NCBI GenBank assembly: GCA_963605745.1
Contig: CAVCWT010000007.1
Span: forward strand, 18,141 to 82,140
From: CAG-791 sp963605745
Lineage (GTDB): Bacteria > Bacillota > Clostridia > Lachnospirales > Lachnospiraceae
Reading direction: 5' to 3'
Length of the DNA: 64,000 nt
Part shown: positions 62,000-64,000 of the stretch, one piece after another
Position numbering within the stretch: position 1 is the stretch's first letter
How the letters are laid out: every line of letters starts with the position of its first letter
Translations under genes and position numbers: made by a program
The notes under the pieces: model-generated
Database searches by the model: none
What the model saw: only the letters and a program-made list of their open reading frames with translations
Told to the model about the DNA's origin: nothing

Positions 62000-62193
62000 T
62001 GACAGATTCATGAGTGAAACTCTCAGATGACCGAGCCCAAACAGGAGAAGGCAGTGCAGCCGCCTTTGAGTGTTGGCCTCATGGCCGGCCGCATCGAGAT
62101 TGTCTATATGCAACTTGAAAACACCATCCGGCATTTTCAAGTTGTACCGTCGGGGATCTTCGAGTATCAAAATCGAGACGCGGGTGCTAAATC
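62000..62193 (+). repeat. Dispersed repeat family A, long divergent copy
   Basis: It has the same block order as the 144-bp unit at 43286: CAGATTCATGAGTG...CTCTCAGATGACC, then GGCC-rich CATGGCCGGCCGCATCGAG, then TCAAAATCGAGACG with GCGGGTGCTAAAT at the right end. An extra stem (CAACTTGAAAA/TTTTCAAGTTG) sits inside. It lies upstream of the NSS gene on its minus-strand leader side. Confidence 0.72.
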
Positions 62194-62299
62194 TGGGTAC
62201 GAACGAAAATAGTATATAGAATAAAAACAGACTGCGCACGCACACACTTCAACGTAATAGAGTGCACGGTTATAGAGAAAACTGTTAGAATAAAACGCA

Positions 62300-62346
62300 A
62301 TGAAAGCCTGGGTCAAAAGATCCGAAACTCCAATGAGAGCTTGCGA
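62300..62346 (+). repeat. Dispersed intergenic motif B, copy 3
   Basis: ATGAAAGCCTGGGTCAAAAG...CAATGAGAGCTTGC, 18 bp before the permease start codon. It shares the GGGTCAAAAG and ATGAGAGC blocks with copies at 35778 and 51810. Confidence 0.6.
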
Positions 62347-62363
62347 ATGGACGGAGAGTCTAT

Positions 62364-63542
62364 ATGAGTGTGGAACGGATGGACAAGATCAAACATTTTA
62401 TGCAGTCAGAAACTGTTTTATGCGTCGCAGGGGTATTGGCTCTGGCATCAATGTGCATTGTGCGGCCGGACCGGCAATATGCGGACTATATTGACTGGCG
62501 TACGCTGGCAATTTTGTTTTCATTGATGACAGTGATGGCGGGGTTAAGACAGCAGGGAGTATTTGAGAAGCTGTGCCGGACACTTCTGGCCGGGGCCCAT
62601 GGGAGGATCCAGATCTTGCTGATTCTGGTGGGTTTGTGCTTTGTCAGCAGTATGTTCATTACCAATGACGTTGCACTTCTGACATTTGTCCCCTTTACGT
62701 TTATTGTGCTGGGCAAGCTGGGAGAGAAGACGATCCGGGAGCTTGCGGCTCCGGTGGTTGCCATGCAGACGATTGCAGCGAATCTGGGCAGTATGCTGAC
62801 TCCAATCGGCAATCCGCAGAATCTGTACCTGTATGGGAAGAGCGATCTGAGCTTGATGGGTTTTATGCGGCTGATGCTGCCGTATTCAGCGGTATCGCTG
62901 CTGATGCTGGCATTGTGGGTGATGATCGCCGGAGGCTGGGGCAGAGGAGGTGCTGCATCGATTGAGCATGAGACTGCAGAAGAGCGGGAGACTCTGCAAG
63001 ACAGAGCGGTGCAGAACCGTAGGATTATTATAATGGATCTTTTGCTGTTCCTGCTGTGTCTTCTGACGGTCATGAGGGCGGTGCCTTATGAGATTACCGT
63101 AATACTCGTCCTGATCGGTACGTTATGGATGGATCGTAATGCTTTGAAGGGGGTGGATTATTCGCTGCTGCTGACCTTTGCGGCCTTTTTTATTTTCATC
63201 GGAAATCTTGGACGGATGGAGACCTTCTCAGGGTGGATTCAGAAGAGCCTTGCGGGACACGAGGTACCGGCGGCAGTTCTGGCTTCTCAGGTGACCAGCA
63301 ATGTTCCGGCGGCCTTATTGCTCTCGGGATTCACGGATCAGACAAAGGAGCTGATCATCGGGACGAACCTTGGCGGGCTTGGGACTTTGATCGCCTCCAT
63401 GGCCAGTCTGATTTCTTACCGGCAGATCGCACGTGAGCTGCCGGCAGAAAAGGGAAGATATTTTCGGATTTTTACAGTATCGAATGTGCTGTTTCTGGCT
63501 GTGCTGATGGTGACGTGGCGGTTGGGCAAAATTTTTGTTTGA
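62364..63542 (+). CDS. ArsB/SLC13-like (ion transporter superfamily) permease
   Basis: It has 392 residues and about 10 hydrophobic helices. 'FITNDVALLTFVPFTFIVLG' and 'SMLTPIGNPQNLYLYGK' match the CitMHS/ArsB/SLC13 permease fold, and 'SQVTSNVPAALLLSGF' is the second inverted half-site. It may carry a dicarboxylate, citrate or arsenite; the sequence does not decide. No arsenic genes are adjacent. A CGGAGAG site precedes the ATG. Confidence 0.85.
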   Translation: MSVERMDKIKHFMQSETVLCVAGVLALASMCIVRPDRQYADYIDWRTLAILFSLMTVMAGLRQQGVFEKLCRTLLAGAHGRIQILLILVGLCFVSSMFITNDVALLTFVPFTFIVLGKLGEKTIRELAAPVVAMQTIAANLGSMLTPIGNPQNLYLYGKSDLSLMGFMRLMLPYSAVSLLMLALWVMIAGGWGRGGAASIEHETAEERETLQDRAVQNRRIIIMDLLLFLLCLLTVMRAVPYEITVILVLIGTLWMDRNALKGVDYSLLLTFAAFFIFIGNLGRMETFSGWIQKSLAGHEVPAAVLASQVTSNVPAALLLSGFTDQTKELIIGTNLGGLGTLIASMASLISYRQIARELPAEKGRYFRIFTVSNVLFLAVLMVTWRLGKIFV

Positions 63543-63619
63543 CAGCACGACTGCTTTTTGATAATATACCTCTTGCGTTCGGCAAAACGACGCAGCAAAA
63601 TCTCACAAGGATTTGATAC

Positions 63620-63705
63620 GGAGAGGTATCGAAGCGGTCATAACGAGGCGGTCTTGAAAACCGTTTGTCCGTAAGGGCACATGGGTTCGAATCCCATCCT
63701 CTCCG
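63620..63705 (+). tRNA. tRNA-Ser (anticodon TGA)
   Basis: This is an 86-nt class II tRNA with a long variable arm. Acceptor GGAGAGG pairs with CCTCTCC. The anticodon loop CTTGAAA gives TGA, and the T-arm is ATGGGTTCGAATCCCAT. CCA is not encoded. Confidence 0.95.
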
Positions 63706-63764
63706 CTTTTTGCGAGAAGATGAATATGGTTTTGAAAACTTCGAAATTTCTTTTTAAAAAGGTA

Positions 63765-63792
63765 TTGACAAGTTTGAAAAACCTGTTAAAAT
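63765..63792 (+). promoter_or_regulatory. Sigma-A promoter of tRNA-Ser(GGA)
   Basis: TTGACA (63765-63770), a 16-bp spacer and TAAAAT (63787-63792), 31 bp before the tRNA. Confidence 0.75.
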
Positions 63793-63823
63793 GTTGATCT
63801 TGTGCTTGAGAGTTAGAGCTTTT

Positions 63824-63912
63824 GGAGAAATACCCAAGAGGTCGAAGGGGCTCCCCTGGAAAGGGAGTAGGTCGTTAATAGCGGCGCGAGGGTTCAAATC
63901 CCTCTTTCTCCG
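63824..63912 (+). tRNA. tRNA-Ser (anticodon GGA)
   Basis: This is an 89-nt class II tRNA. Acceptor GGAGAAA pairs with TTTCTCC. The anticodon stem CTCCC/GGGAG carries loop CTGGAAA, giving GGA. The T-arm is GAGGGTTCAAATCCCTC. CCA is not encoded. Nothing further is seen in 63913-64000. Confidence 0.95.
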
Positions 63913-64000
63913 TCAACTGATCTGTCTAGCAGATTGGTTCTGTACCATCTCAATCAAATAGTGACAATCAAATAGAAATGCAACCCTGAATCAATTCTTA

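Noticed and set aside
61943..62245. 101-residue N-terminal extension of the NSS transporter
   Set aside because: It crosses a family A repeat. The conserved protein starts at 61942 with its own ribosome binding site.

Overview
The window looks like chromosomal DNA of a low-to-mid-GC Bacillota, most likely a Lachnospiraceae-type Clostridia. The reasons are a CodY regulator, an EcfA1-EcfA2-EcfT transporter behind rplQ, an L17 carrying the long clostridial insertion, a SAM-I riboswitch on metK, a MecA-type adaptor, AGGAGG-like ribosome binding sites throughout, and sigma-A promoters of the TTGACA-17-TATAAT type. The assignment below class level is inference. No phage, transposase, plasmid or CRISPR genes were seen.

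Layout. 1-6.6 kb: end of the ribosomal protein superoperon (secY, adk, infA, rpmJ, rpsM, rpsK, rpsD, rpoA, rplQ), interrupted between rpsK and rpsD by a four-copy 97-bp hairpin array. 6.7-13.3 kb: ECF energizing module, truA, topA, codY. 13.4-15.5 kb: rpsB-tsf. 15.5-28.4 kb: mostly co-directional housekeeping genes (mecA, rluF, ligA, metA, an anti-sigma-like gene, polA, coaE, walJ, ACT protein, UPF0210 protein, fructokinase, YgjP metalloprotease). 28.4-32.7 kb: an accessory-looking island with a SpoIIE/RsbU-type phosphatase, tRNA-Gly, an SMC/OLD-like ATPase, a TOPRIM-like partner and an RsbV-like STAS protein. 33.1-37.3 kb: rpmG-secE-nusG-rplK-rplA and rplJ-rplL with an L10 leader. rplL ends in an 86-bp tandem array and is not followed by rpoBC. 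37.4-48.6 kb: gpmI, clpX, arcC, cysK, a MATE exporter behind a 144-bp array, two membrane proteins, and riboswitch-controlled metK. 48.9-60.4 kb: sugar-linked oxidoreductases, an ArsR-type regulator, a GH51 arabinofuranosidase, a complete oligopeptide ABC transporter and a cyclophilin. 60.5-64 kb: an NSS-family symporter, an ArsB/SLC13-like permease and two tRNA-Ser genes.

How it works together. Most genes serve translation, replication or central metabolism. metA, cysK and metK serve sulfur amino acid and SAM synthesis; MetA carries Glu111, so it probably uses acetyl-CoA. CodY, the L10 leader and the SAM riboswitch supply nutrient and product feedback.

Two things stand out. First, the ATPase-TOPRIM pair, overlapping by one base and followed four bases later by a STAS gene, has the build of a two-gene anti-phage module. 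The STAS gene and the nearby RsbU-like phosphatase suggest control by partner switching. Second, the intergenic DNA is rich in structured repeats: three tandem arrays (97, 86 and 144 bp units) made almost wholly of hairpins, short tandem duplications spanning stop codons, and two dispersed repeat families. One family has TTTAGCACC/GGTGCTAAA inverted ends, and one of its copies lies inside the metK leader.
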